DNA of 64,000 bases from Polynucleobacter sp. AP-Latsch-80-C2 (lineage in GTDB: Bacteria; Pseudomonadota; Gammaproteobacteria; Burkholderiales; Burkholderiaceae). Shown here piece by piece: positions 44,134-52,699 of this stretch (position 1 is its first letter; each line of letters opens with the position of its first letter). A program made the translations under genes and the position numbers. The stretch lies in assembly GCF_018882185.1 (NCBI RefSeq), contig NZ_JACVOY010000005.1, positions 62,001 to 126,000 on the forward strand, written 5' to 3'. The notes beneath the pieces were generated by a model. The model saw only the letters and a program-made list of their open reading frames with translations, was not told where the DNA came from and did no database searches.

Positions 44134-45526
44134 TTAACTCCGCTTTTAAGCCAATTGATTTTGCAGCACTCACACCAGCAATCCTGCCAAACACCGTACC
44201 AATAGTCATGCCAATTCCTGCTGTATAGCCCTTACCCAGCACATTACCGGCCATCATCTCGCCTGCAACAAAAAGGTTTTTGCTGGGCTTACCATCGAAG
44301 TAAACGGTGGCATCGTGATCAGTCTTTAGGCCTAAGTAAGTAAACGTCACTCCTGGCTTCACGGCATAACCATAAAAAGGGCCCACATTAATCTTTCTTG
44401 CCCAATGGGTTTTCGGAGGGCTTAAGTTTTCGGTATGACAATCATCTAAAGAAGTATGGTCAAAACTGCCATCAACGCATGCATCATTAAAATCCTGAAT
44501 CGTTTTCAAAAAAGTGGCGCGATCAAGACCTAGCTTATCCGCCAATTCTTCTAAGGTATCTGCCTTCTCTCCAGGAAAGACGGGTGGCATAAAACGCCCA
44601 AGGGCTTTGGAGTCAATAATGGAGTAAGCAGTTTGACCAGGCTGTTGTGCAACTAATCGACCCCAAATAGCGTAACGCTTGGGCCAAAAGTCTTCACCCT
44701 CATCATAAAAACGCTCTGCATTTTTATTCACCACTACGCCCAAAGATACGCAATCAATGCGGGTGCAGATGCCACCGTCATACAGAGGTGCTCGCGCATC
44801 AATAGCAACCATATGTGCCTGGGTTGGATCGCCAATGGAATCTGCTCCAGCCCCAATCATGTATTTGAGAAGAACACCCATATTAAATTTAGTACCGCGA
44901 ATCAAGAAATTATCTGCTGGGAACTCACCAATATCATTTTTTCCCCACGCCTCTTTCAACCACTCACGGTTGGACTCAAATCCACCAGCAGCTAATACGC
45001 ACGACTTTGCTTCGATACGCTCTTTGCCAACATAGGCCGCTATAAATTGTCCGTCTTTAATTTCAAGAGAATCTACTGGGGAATCGTAGCGAATCTGAAT
45101 GCCCAATTTCTCGGCACTACGGTAATAGGCATTCACCAACGCTTTGCCACCACCCATAAAGAATGCATTGGTTCGTGAGAGATGTAGGGTTCCCGACAAA
45201 GGCGCTTGAAAGTGGACACCATGCTTCATCATCCATGCACGACAACTGGATGAAGATCGAATGACCATCCTAGCAAGCGCTTCATTCGTTAGGCCACCCG
45301 TTACTTTGAGCAAGTCTTCCCAATACTCTTCTTCAGAATAGGTTCCCAACAAGACGTCCTGAGGACCATCATGCATCGCACGCAAATTTCGAGTGTGGCT
45401 AGAGTTTCCGCCCCGCCACTCTTTGGGGGCTGACTCCAGGATTGTTACGCTAGCACCAGCTTCACGCGCCATCAAGGCGGCGCAAAGAGCAGCATTGCCG
45501 CCACCAATTACGAGAACATCGACCAT
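44117..45526 (-). CDS. tcuA: FAD-dependent tricarballylate dehydrogenase (TcuA-like)
   Basis: A 469-residue flavoprotein of the succinate-dehydrogenase/fumarate-reductase family. It has the N-terminal [20 protein letters not shown] motif, G-G-F-E-S-N mid-protein, and a final [22 protein letters not shown] segment. The known enzyme turns tricarballylate into cis-aconitate. It precedes tcuB in one unit. Confidence 0.9.
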   Translation of the reverse strand: MVDVLVIGGGNAALCAALMAREAGASVTILESAPKEWRGGNSSHTRNLRAMHDGPQDVLLGTYSEEEYWEDLLKVTGGLTNEALARMVIRSSSSCRAWMMKHGVHFQAPLSGTLHLSRTNAFFMGGGKALVNAYYRSAEKLGIQIRYDSPVDSLEIKDGQFIAAYVGKERIEAKSCVLAAGGFESNREWLKEAWGKNDIGEFPADNFLIRGTKFNMGVLLKYMIGAGADSIGDPTQAHMVAIDARAPLYDGGICTRIDCVSLGVVVNKNAERFYDEGEDFWPKRYAIWGRLVAQQPGQTAYSIIDSKALGRFMPPVFPGEKADTLEELADKLGLDRATFLKTIQDFNDACVDGSFDHTSLDDCHTENLSPPKTHWARKINVGPFYGYAVKPGVTFTYLGLKTDHDATVYFDGKPSKNLFVAGEMMAGNVLGKGYTAGIGMTIGTVFGRIAGVSAAKSIGLKAELNDAAA

Positions 45527-45605
45527 ACATTCCGAAAAATCAAAAAAGCTAAAGGAGTAACTGTACTATTTTTTTGCGTTTCTTACCTGGACCAGGGCCA
45601 AGCTC

Positions 45606-46520
45606 TCAAGACTTGGGAGGGCGCCCTTTTGGCGATGAGACCCAGATGCCAGCCACAATTAATGCAAAGGCAGCGCCGTGGAATAAGCGAGGTGGTTCGC
45701 CCAGGATGGCTGCTGATAAAAGTGCCGTGAACAAAGGAATGAAATTAGCAAAAAAGGCAGCAACCGTAGGTCCAGCCCCATTAACGCCCAAGCCCCAGCA
45801 ACGATAAGCAATCAATGAGGGGCCAATAGCCACAAATAGGATCAATGATCCCGTCCATAAGTTAAGGTCAACATAGGCATGTCCAGTAGCAATTTCAAAG
45901 CTATCAAAAAAACCTGTCCAAACAAGACCTACTAAAACTTGAGCCATCAAGAAATCTGCCCATGGCCACTGACGCTCAGTACTGGCTCCAGGACGACTGA
46001 TCATCCAACTGTAAAAAGCCCAAAGGATTGTGGCGATCATGATTAATAGATCCCCTGCCACCATCTCCATTGACATCAAAGCGCTGAGATCGCCCCTGGT
46101 CAATACAACTGAGACGCCGACAAGAGAGACGGCCGCTCCAATCATCTGCAAGAAACTGGGTTTGACTTGATAAAAGACTGCGCCAATGATCAGCATCCAA
46201 ATCGGCATGCTTGCTCCAATCAGCGTCACATTAATAGCTGAAGAAGTCTGTAGTGCAAGGTAGAGCAGCACGTTATAGCTTCCCACCCCAAATAATCCGA
46301 GCAGTAAAAAGCGAACTTTATTCTTCCATAATGGGCTGCTGGGCTTAAATACACGCCAACCAAAAGGCAGCAGCAATAAGGCAGCCAAACCCCAGCGTAA
46401 AGCGCTTAAGGTAATCGGAGAAACACTTCCAACCAATGCGCGTCCTGCAATAGCGTTTCCAGCCCATAAGGCCGTGGCAGTGAGGAGGTAGAAAACGGTT
46501 GCAAGATTAAGCTGGGGCAT
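45606..46520 (-). CDS. EamA/DMT-family transporter
   Basis: A 304-residue inner-membrane transporter with about ten helices and two EamA repeats (L-W-A-G-N-A-I-A-G-R-A and Y-R-C-W-G-L-G-V-N-G-A-G-P-T-V-A-A-F). The tail P-K-G-R-P-P-K-S is basic. It lies 79 bases downstream of tcuA in the opposite reading arrangement and is divergent from the FMN oxidase. Confidence 0.87.
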   Translation of the reverse strand: MPQLNLATVFYLLTATALWAGNAIAGRALVGSVSPITLSALRWGLAALLLLPFGWRVFKPSSPLWKNKVRFLLLGLFGVGSYNVLLYLALQTSSAINVTLIGASMPIWMLIIGAVFYQVKPSFLQMIGAAVSLVGVSVVLTRGDLSALMSMEMVAGDLLIMIATILWAFYSWMISRPGASTERQWPWADFLMAQVLVGLVWTGFFDSFEIATGHAYVDLNLWTGSLILFVAIGPSLIAYRCWGLGVNGAGPTVAAFFANFIPLFTALLSAAILGEPPRLFHGAAFALIVAGIWVSSPKGRPPKS

Positions 46521-46653
46521 TTAGGAGGTTCAAGGATGAATAGGTATTCAGGGGCCCCAAGCAAGGGATACCCCACCATTGTAGAAACAAATCCTCGGTA
46601 TTGCTAAGATAGAGCATAAATAAGGCAATACTCAATTAATTGAAGGACAAATA

Positions 46654-47799
46654 GTGGCAATCATCACCAATATTGAAGACTTACGAGTACTTCATAAAAA
46701 ACGCACTCCCAAGATGTTTTATGACTATGCCGATTCAGGCTCTTGGACAGAGTCCACCTATCGAGCGAATGAGTCTGATTTTCAAAAAATTAAATTCCGT
46801 CAACGCGTAGCCGTTGATATGAATAACCGCACGACCAAAACCACCATGGTTGGCCAAGAAGTTACCATGCCAGTTGCTTTAGCACCTACCGGCCTCACTG
46901 GCATGCAACACGCTGATGGAGAAATTTTGGCGGCGATTGCTGCAGAAAAATTTGGCGTTCCCTTCTGCTTATCCACCATGAGTATTTGCTCAATTGAAGA
47001 TGTGGCCGAGAGAACTACTAAACCATTTTGGTTTCAGCTCTACGTGATGAAAGACCGCGGCTTTATAGAACGACTCATTGAGCGCGCTAAAGCCGCAAAA
47101 TGCTCAGCCTTAGTACTCACGCTTGATCTACAAATTCTGGGGCAACGACATAAGGATTTAAAAAACGGTTTAACAGCGCCTCCTAAACTCACCATTGCCA
47201 ATATGATCAATATGGCCACCAAGCCGCGCTGGTGTATGGGTATGGCGATGACGCCACGTAGAACTTTTCGCAATATTGTTGGTCATGCATCCGGTGTAGG
47301 TGACATGTCTTCGCTTTCTTCTTGGACCGCAGAGCAATTTGATCCTAGCTTGAGCTGGGCAGATGTGGAGTGGATTAAAAAACTCTGGGGCGGAAAACTC
47401 ATCATCAAAGGTATTTTGGATGAAGAAGATGCTCGCATGGCAGCAAATTCTGGCGCCGATGCTTTGGTAGTTTCGAATCATGGTGGACGTCAATTAGATG
47501 GCGCCATCTCTAGCATCGCCGCGCTCCCTGGCATCGTAAATGCAGTTGGAAACGATATTGAAGTATGGATGGACGGCGGCATTCGTTCAGGTCAAGATGT
47601 ATTGAAAGCTTGGGCTCTAGGTGCACGGGGCACCATGATCGGACGTCCATTTCTTTATGGCTTGGGCGCTATGGGTGAAGCAGGCGTCACCAAATGTCTT
47701 GAGATCATTCAAAATGAATTAGATATCACTATGGCACACGTTGGCCATCGCGATATTCAAAATGTAACGACCGATATTTTGTACCCAGGAACTTTTTAA
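46654..47799 (+). CDS. FMN-dependent alpha-hydroxyacid oxidase/dehydrogenase (LldD-like)
   Basis: A 381-residue TIM-barrel flavoenzyme oxidising L-lactate, glycolate or a similar hydroxyacid. Motifs are P-V-A-L-A-P-T-G-L-T-G, S-T-M-S-I-C-S-I-E-D-V, F-Q-L-Y-V-M-K-D-R, the catalytic S-N-H-G-G-R-Q-L-D-G and D-G-G-I-R-S-G-Q-D-V. The start is GTG 46654 behind AAGGA. The DUF4239 gene follows at once in the same frame. Confidence 0.9.
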   Translation: MAIITNIEDLRVLHKKRTPKMFYDYADSGSWTESTYRANESDFQKIKFRQRVAVDMNNRTTKTTMVGQEVTMPVALAPTGLTGMQHADGEILAAIAAEKFGVPFCLSTMSICSIEDVAERTTKPFWFQLYVMKDRGFIERLIERAKAAKCSALVLTLDLQILGQRHKDLKNGLTAPPKLTIANMINMATKPRWCMGMAMTPRRTFRNIVGHASGVGDMSSLSSWTAEQFDPSLSWADVEWIKKLWGGKLIIKGILDEEDARMAANSGADALVVSNHGGRQLDGAISSIAALPGIVNAVGNDIEVWMDGGIRSGQDVLKAWALGARGTMIGRPFLYGLGAMGEAGVTKCLEIIQNELDITMAHVGHRDIQNVTTDILYPGTF

Positions 47800-47802
47800 A
47801 TT
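47787..47802 (+). promoter_or_regulatory. Ribosome site and probable ATT start of the DUF4239 gene
   Basis: AGGA at 47787-47790, nine bases before ATT at 47800-47802. No ATG, GTG or TTG occurs in this frame before 47992, yet the intervening codons encode the conserved first helix and loop. Confidence 0.55.
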
Positions 47803-48591
47803 AAATATTTACTAAACCACCCTATCATCCTATTTGGGGTTTCCTTTGTCGTATTTACCCTAGCGGTTTGGATTGGCAACATCTTTCTCAGCCGCTATCG
47901 CACGAAAGACAGTGAAACCTCGCAGGATCTGGGAGTTATTCAAACAGCAACCCTCACCCTGCTAGCCCTCATCATCGGCTTTACCTTCTCCATGGCGATC
48001 AATCGCCATGATCAACGTGAGGTATTAGAGGAGGCCGAAGCCAATGCGATTGGTACCGAGTACCTTAGGGCTGACCTCTTACCCTCAAGCTCTGCGGCCA
48101 AAACTAAAGATTTACTTAATCAATATTTAGATCTTCGTATTTTGTTTTATTCCAAACAACCTCATGAAGTCGTGATCAATATTCGCCAACAGACTGATGA
48201 GTTACAAGAAGCTTTATGGAATGAGGTGCTTCCACAAGCTCGCACTCACAATACTCCCATGATGATGTTAGTAGTTTCAGGCATGAATGATGTTCTGAAT
48301 GCTCAGGGCTTTGTTCAAGCGGCTTGGTGGAATCGCATTCCCAATACGGCCTGGACTTTGATGGGTGCTATTGCAATCTGCGCTAGTCTATTGATTGGTT
48401 TTGGTGCACGCAACTTCAAAAAGAATGTTGGCTTATTCATCATCTTCCCCTTTGTGATTGCCATCTCTTTTTTCTTGATTGCAGATATTGATAGCCCTAG
48501 AGGCGGAGTCATTCGCATTCAACCAAAGAATTTAATTACACTCAAAGAGTCTTTAAAGACTCATTTACCCGCAGCAATTCAGCGTCCATAA
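47800..48591 (+). CDS. DUF4239 membrane protein, apparently initiated at ATT
   Basis: A 263-residue membrane protein. The N-terminal helix (N-H-P-I-I-L-F-G-V-S-F-V-V-F), the loop, and the second helix T-L-T-L-L-A-L-I-I-G-F-T-F-S-M-A followed by E-A-N-A-I-G-T-E-Y-L-R-A-D-L-L-P are the family's hallmark. The last is split if translation started at ATG 47992, so the true start is upstream, and only ATT at 47800 fits with a ribosome site. The C-terminal half has two more helices. Function unknown. Confidence 0.75.
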   Translation: MKYLLNHPIILFGVSFVVFTLAVWIGNIFLSRYRTKDSETSQDLGVIQTATLTLLALIIGFTFSMAINRHDQREVLEEAEANAIGTEYLRADLLPSSSAAKTKDLLNQYLDLRILFYSKQPHEVVINIRQQTDELQEALWNEVLPQARTHNTPMMMLVVSGMNDVLNAQGFVQAAWWNRIPNTAWTLMGAIAICASLLIGFGARNFKKNVGLFIIFPFVIAISFFLIADIDSPRGGVIRIQPKNLITLKESLKTHLPAAIQRP

Positions 48592-48604
48592 ATAGGCGGT
48601 ATAC

Positions 48605-48796
48605 ATGAAACGAGTAGTAGATGTTTTTAAGAACCGCGGCCGCGAACTCATCTGGACATACGTCATTGACCTGAGAAATGATGAAGAATTTCATCCTGGC
48701 CAAGCAGACTTTGAAATCGAGGCTTTGAGGCTCTCGCAACTCGATAAGCGAGGCGCTGTAAACGAGTTGAGCGCCAAAGTTAGACTCAATAACTAA
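48605..48796 (+). CDS. Small hypothetical protein
   Basis: A 63-residue soluble protein following DUF4239 by 13 bases, with a regular mix of charged residues (R-G-R-E-L-I-W-T-Y-V-I-D-L) and no family recognised. An overlapping frame on the other strand is less likely because it would run into the DUF4239 gene end. Confidence 0.5.
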   Translation: MKRVVDVFKNRGRELIWTYVIDLRNDEEFHPGQADFEIEALRLSQLDKRGAVNELSAKVRLNN

Positions 48797-48861
48797 GATC
48801 ATCCCCACCCTCAGGGGGTAATTAGAGATGAATTAACCCTATAAGATGTATTGGTAATAAG

Positions 48862-48874
48862 AATGATTATCATT
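48862..48874. promoter_or_regulatory. Fur-box palindrome upstream of cytochrome b561
   Basis: AATGAT-T-ATCATT, a perfect 13-base palindrome matching the core of the Fur consensus, 34 bases before the cytochrome start. Suggests iron repression. Confidence 0.75.
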
Positions 48875-48907
48875 TATATTAATGAATAAATTATTCACAT
48901 CCAATGT

Positions 48908-49450
48908 ATGCAAACCAAACACTATCACCCTGCTTCCATCTTCCTACATTGGCTCGTTTTCCTCCTATTCATAGCGGCCTTCATTGCCATCGAATTAAAA
49001 GGGCAATTCCCAAAGGGTAGCGAGCCTCGTGAGCTTTGTAAAACTGTTCACGGTGTCTTTGGACAACTCATCTTTATAGCAATGGCTCTCAGACTGATAA
49101 TTCGTTTAGTTTATGGCGTTCCTAAGCCCAGCAACCCAAAACCTGTATTCATCTCTTTAGCTAAAGCAATGCATTGGTTACTGTACGCCCTGCTTTTAAT
49201 AGCGCCTATCTTTGGCGTACTGTATTTTCAGTATGGTGGCAAAGAAATCCATTTCTTTGGATTGGTATGGCCTCAACTGCTCACCCCTAATCCAGAGATG
49301 AAAAAGACAGTAGAAGGAATTCATGAATTCTTAGGAAACTCGCTGTATTTCTTAATTGGAATACATGCCTTAGCCGGCTTATGGCAACATTACGTACTGA
49401 AAGACGATACACTTCGTCGCATGTTAAATAAGATTAAAGCGCACGCTTAA
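48908..49450 (+). CDS. Cytochrome b561-family protein
   Basis: A 180-residue, four-helix membrane cytochrome of the bacterial b561 type, with heme-binding histidines in H-W-L-V-F (residue about 14), V-H-G-V-F-G (about 48), H-W-L-L-Y-A-L and I-H-A-L-A-G-L-W-Q-H-Y. Bacterial members exchange electrons with quinone or superoxide. The Fur-box-like palindrome upstream suggests a role under iron limitation. A small membrane protein gene follows 12 bases later. Confidence 0.9.
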   Translation: MQTKHYHPASIFLHWLVFLLFIAAFIAIELKGQFPKGSEPRELCKTVHGVFGQLIFIAMALRLIIRLVYGVPKPSNPKPVFISLAKAMHWLLYALLLIAPIFGVLYFQYGGKEIHFFGLVWPQLLTPNPEMKKTVEGIHEFLGNSLYFLIGIHALAGLWQHYVLKDDTLRRMLNKIKAHA

Positions 49451-49462
49451 GGATTACACAGG

Positions 49463-49639
49463 ATGAAACCACTCTCTAAAAAAGCTAAAGTGGCAATTGG
49501 CTGGACTGTATTAATGACCGTTGTAGGCACTGCCATGTTGCATCAATGGCAATTCTTTGCAATGGGCTGCGCCTCTCTCGCATTGCTGCTTGTAGCCAAT
49601 CATTACGATCTTCTCAAAGATCCTGAAGATAAAAAATAA
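49463..49639 (+). CDS. Small two-helix membrane protein
   Basis: A 58-residue protein with a basic start and two hydrophobic segments (V-A-I-G-W-T-V-L-M-T-V-V-G-T-A and F-A-M-G-C-A-S-L-A-L-L-L-V-A). It begins 12 bases after the cytochrome b561 stop and precedes a terminator, so it is probably the second gene of the Fur-linked unit. No family recognised. Confidence 0.65.
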   Translation: MKPLSKKAKVAIGWTVLMTVVGTAMLHQWQFFAMGCASLALLLVANHYDLLKDPEDKK

Positions 49640-49669
49640 GACCTCTATTCCCGAAAGAATGAGGTCTTA
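49637..49669 (-). terminator. Rho-independent terminator (stronger on minus strand)
   Basis: TAAGACCTC/GAGGTCTTA stem with an inner ATTC/GAAT pair and CCGAAA loop. The T-rich tail (TTATTTTTTATC) is on the minus strand, ending nemA. It also covers the stop of the small membrane gene. Confidence 0.82.
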
Positions 49670-49694
49670 TATTCTGCGTTAAGCAGAAGTGACA

Positions 49695-50795
49695 TTAGAG
49701 CGTTGGGTAGTCGGTATAACCAGCCTCTTGTCCGCCATAAAAGGTAGCTCGGTTATAAGGATTTAACGGTGCATTTTTCTGGAAACGCTCCGCTAAATCT
49801 GGATTCGAAATATACAAACGTCCGTAAGCTACTGCATCCGCTAAACCATCTTCCAAAACCTTCTCACCCATCGCCTGATCATATCCACCCGCAGTCATAA
49901 ATTTTCCTTGATAGGCGGAGCGGAACATTTCTGAGGTAATAGGAGCATCTTCAAGTACTTGGTCACCACCACCAGCACTGGTTGAGCGCGGCTCAATCAT
50001 ATGCACATAGGCCAAGTTATAGCCATTCAACTTCTGAATAGCGGCAGTAAATAATGCTACTGGATCGCTGTCACCCATATCATTAAAGGTGCCATAAGGT
50101 GAAAGACGAATACCAATGCGATCGCTTGGGAAAACTTTAGCAACCGCTTCAATAACCTCGCCCAAAATACGCAAGCGATTTTCTATTGATCCGCCATATT
50201 GATCCTGACGTTGATTGGTTTTGTCTTGTAAAAATTGATCCAATAAGTATCCATTGGCCGCATGAATCTCAACACCGTCAAAACCCGCTGCTTTGGCATT
50301 TTGTGCCGCCAACTCATACTCCTTGAGTAAGCGAGCAATATCTTCAACACTCATTGCTTTTGGTGTTTCATAATCTTGCAGCTGCCAATCAGCCCCATAA
50401 GTTTGACCTGCAGGAGCAATTGCTGAAGGCGCTTCTGGAACGCCATGCTCTGGATGCAATGAAGAATGAGAAATACGTCCGACGTGCCATAGCTGCGCAA
50501 CGATCGCTCCACCCTTAGCATGTACTGCCTCAACAATTTCTTTCCATCCCGCAGTTTGCTCTGGTGTGTAAATTCCAGGAGTCGCGGGATAGCCCATACC
50601 CAGCGGTGAAATTTGAGTGGCTTCAGTGATGATCAAACCAGCACCGGCACGCTGTGAATAGTAGGTTTTAGCGAGTGGATTAGGAACATGTCCAGCGATA
50701 GCACGCATTCTTGTGAGAGGTGCCATAACGAGACGATTCTTCAATTGAATTGCACCGAGACTAACGGGGGTAAACATAATTTCTTTGCCGGACAT
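49695..50795 (-). CDS. nemA: Old-yellow-enzyme alkene reductase (NemA-like)
   Basis: A 366-residue FMN enzyme reducing activated C=C bonds or nitro groups. It has L-V-M-A-P-L-T-R-M-R-A near the N-terminus, Q-L-W-H-V-G-R-I-S-H, the catalytic-tyrosine and histidine region E-I-H-A-A-N-G-Y-L-L-D-Q-F-L, and Y-G-G-S-I-E-N-R. It lies 74 bases downstream of oxyR in the same direction and may belong to the peroxide/electrophile response. Confidence 0.92.
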   Translation of the reverse strand: MSGKEIMFTPVSLGAIQLKNRLVMAPLTRMRAIAGHVPNPLAKTYYSQRAGAGLIITEATQISPLGMGYPATPGIYTPEQTAGWKEIVEAVHAKGGAIVAQLWHVGRISHSSLHPEHGVPEAPSAIAPAGQTYGADWQLQDYETPKAMSVEDIARLLKEYELAAQNAKAAGFDGVEIHAANGYLLDQFLQDKTNQRQDQYGGSIENRLRILGEVIEAVAKVFPSDRIGIRLSPYGTFNDMGDSDPVALFTAAIQKLNGYNLAYVHMIEPRSTSAGGGDQVLEDAPITSEMFRSAYQGKFMTAGGYDQAMGEKVLEDGLADAVAYGRLYISNPDLAERFQKNAPLNPYNRATFYGGQEAGYTDYPTL

Positions 50796-50869
50796 ATAAC
50801 TCTTTCTATTTTCTGAAAATGATTCGAATGGATGACTGTAACAAGTTTTACTCTAGAGCGCAGGAGAGT

Positions 50870-51808
50870 CTATTTAGAAATGCCTCGGGTACGCTTCAGG
50901 CCCTGGCTCATTTCTGAGCATTCTTTTATGCAGCTTGATAAAGCTAAAAACTCTTCTTGGTGTGCAGTAGATGCTCTAGCTACCAAGGCAATGACCCTTT
51001 TAGGAGCTGGCGTTGCTAGTGGACGTGCCTCGAGATCAGAATGATTGAGCAGGCCACTCTTAATGGCCATCTCCGGCAACAAGGCTATGCCTAGCCCTGA
51101 CTCCACCATCTGAATCAAAGTTAATAAGCTAGTTGCCTCATAGCCATCGACATTCCGGATATCGGATTTTTTGCAAGCTTGCATACTGTGTTCACGGATG
51201 CAATGACCCTCTTCCAGTAATAACAAACGATCCGCCATCTTGATGGGTAGCGTGATTTCTTTTGCCTTTAAGGCGGGATCATCACTTCTGGCAACCAACC
51301 AAAACTCATCGCTAAATAATTCTTCCACTAGAAGATTACCAAGCTCATAGGGCAAAGCAATTAATGCAAAGTCCAACTGGTGATCTGCAAGTCTGGTTAA
51401 GAGATTGGCCGTCAAATCCTCGCGCAAGGTAATTTTGAGATTAGGAAAACGCTTGCGGATCTTGGGCATTACCAAAGGCAATAAAAATGGGGCAATCGTT
51501 GGAATTACACCCAAGCGTATCGTTGCCGACATCGGCTTGCCCAGTGACTCGGCCCGCTGAACCAAATCTTCGGAGGCAGCCAAAATAGTCTTAGCGCGCC
51601 CTAGTACTTCTAAGCCAGCAGGCGTAATGGAGACATTTTGACGATCACGCTCAAATAACTGAACCCCAAGACTCTCCTCGAGCTCCTTTAATCCCGCACT
51701 CAGAGTGGATTGCCCAACAAAGCAAGCCTCGGCAGCCCGCGTGAAATTGAGCTCCTTAGCGAGCGCCACCAGATAGCTCAACTGCCTTAAAGAGGGTAAA
51801 TAAGCCAT
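50870..51808 (-). CDS. oxyR: Hydrogen-peroxide-sensing LysR regulator OxyR
   Basis: A 312-residue regulator. The N-terminal LysR helix-turn-helix is followed by the ligand domain with the two redox cysteines Cys203 and Cys212 in G-H-C-I-R-E-H-S-M-Q-A-C, the same nine-residue spacing as E. coli Cys199/Cys208. It starts behind AGGAGG. It is divergent from rubrerythrin, making that operon a likely target. Confidence 0.94.
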   Translation of the reverse strand: MAYLPSLRQLSYLVALAKELNFTRAAEACFVGQSTLSAGLKELEESLGVQLFERDRQNVSITPAGLEVLGRAKTILAASEDLVQRAESLGKPMSATIRLGVIPTIAPFLLPLVMPKIRKRFPNLKITLREDLTANLLTRLADHQLDFALIALPYELGNLLVEELFSDEFWLVARSDDPALKAKEITLPIKMADRLLLLEEGHCIREHSMQACKKSDIRNVDGYEATSLLTLIQMVESGLGIALLPEMAIKSGLLNHSDLEARPLATPAPKRVIALVARASTAHQEEFLALSSCIKECSEMSQGLKRTRGISK

Positions 51809-51831
51809 ATGGCCTCCTTATCGATTTATTA

Positions 51832-51844
51832 GATAAATAATATC
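51832..51844. promoter_or_regulatory. Palindrome in the oxyR-rubrerythrin promoter region
   Basis: GATA-AATAA-TATC in the 149-base AT-rich divergent gap. It could be part of an OxyR binding site, but it does not match the ATAG-N7-CTAT consensus well. Confidence 0.35.
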
Positions 51845-51957
51845 ATTACTATTCATTGGACTGATTAATCAATTCAGCGCAAACTTCATCCCATGGTGAA
51901 GGAAGCATGAATACCTAAACCCCTAACACTGTTAATCATTGAAGAAAGAGGAGCAAG

Positions 51958-52443
51958 ATGGCACGTCCTGAAATTAAAACCTTCCAAAATTTGGAGTCTG
52001 CATTTGCTGGTGAATCTATGGCTCATATTAAGTATCGCTATTTTGCAAAACTGGCTCGTGCTGCTGGCGACGAAGAAACAGCTAAGATTTTTGAAGCCAC
52101 TGCCGATCAAGAAATCATGCATGCTTTTGGTCATTTAGATTTGCTCTACCCTGCGCAAACAATCACGCCAGCGCATGCCTTAGAGATCGCTATTGAAGGT
52201 GAAACCTATGAATACACAGAAATGTATCCAAGCTTTCGCAAGACTGCTGTAGAAGAAGGCAATGCCGCTGCAGTAACAGAGATTGATGAGCAAATTGCAG
52301 AATCTAAAGAGCATGCTGAGCAATTTAAAGCAGTCTTAGAAAAGGCAGCAAAACGCTTTGCAGCCCTCGCAAATGTAGAAGAACGTCATGCGAATCACTA
52401 TAAACAGGCCTTAGAGAAGGCAAAGATATTTGCAGCCGGTTGA
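51958..52443 (+). CDS. Rubrerythrin lacking the rubredoxin domain
   Basis: A 161-residue di-iron peroxidase of the rubrerythrin family. The ligand pattern F-A-G-E-S-M-A, A-D-Q-E-I-M-H-A, G-E-T-Y-E-Y-T-E-M-Y and E-E-R-H-A-N-H-Y is complete. The usual C-terminal rubredoxin domain is missing and is instead supplied by the separate rubredoxin gene 50 bases downstream. Strong AGGAG ribosome site. It likely reduces hydrogen peroxide with electrons from rubredoxin. Confidence 0.92.
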   Translation: MARPEIKTFQNLESAFAGESMAHIKYRYFAKLARAAGDEETAKIFEATADQEIMHAFGHLDLLYPAQTITPAHALEIAIEGETYEYTEMYPSFRKTAVEEGNAAAVTEIDEQIAESKEHAEQFKAVLEKAAKRFAALANVEERHANHYKQALEKAKIFAAG

Positions 52444-52493
52444 GCAGCAATGAGTAATTAAATTTAAAATGAATGATCTATTAAGGAAATCAG

Positions 52494-52661
52494 ATGAAAA
52501 CTTGGCAATGTATCGTGTGTGGTTTTATTTATGACGAAGCAAAAGGCTTGCCGGAAGATGGTATTGCTCCTGGCACCGCATGGGCTGATATTCCGGAAGA
52601 CTGGGAATGTCCAGACTGCGGAGTAGCCAAGTCTGATTTTGAAATGGTTCAGGTAAGCTAA
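52494..52661 (+). CDS. Rubredoxin
   Basis: A 55-residue electron carrier binding one iron through four cysteines: [11 protein letters not shown] near the start and W-E-C-P-D-C-G-V near the end, with the P-E-D-G-I-A-P-G-T motif between. AAGGAAA precedes the ATG. It sits between rubrerythrin and the reductase and surely links them. Confidence 0.95.
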   Translation: MKTWQCIVCGFIYDEAKGLPEDGIAPGTAWADIPEDWECPDCGVAKSDFEMVQVS

Positions 52662-52699
52662 GTCTTTCATCTAATAACGCAGCACTAGGGAGCTCAGCT

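Noticed and set aside
48542..48808. A minus-strand frame opposite the DUF4239 end and the small gene
   Set aside because: It overlaps the conserved DUF4239 C-terminus, has no ribosome site and no recognisable domain.
51832..51844. A definite OxyR operator
   Set aside because: The palindrome does not match the ATAG-N7-CTAT pattern closely enough; listed only as a low-confidence site.
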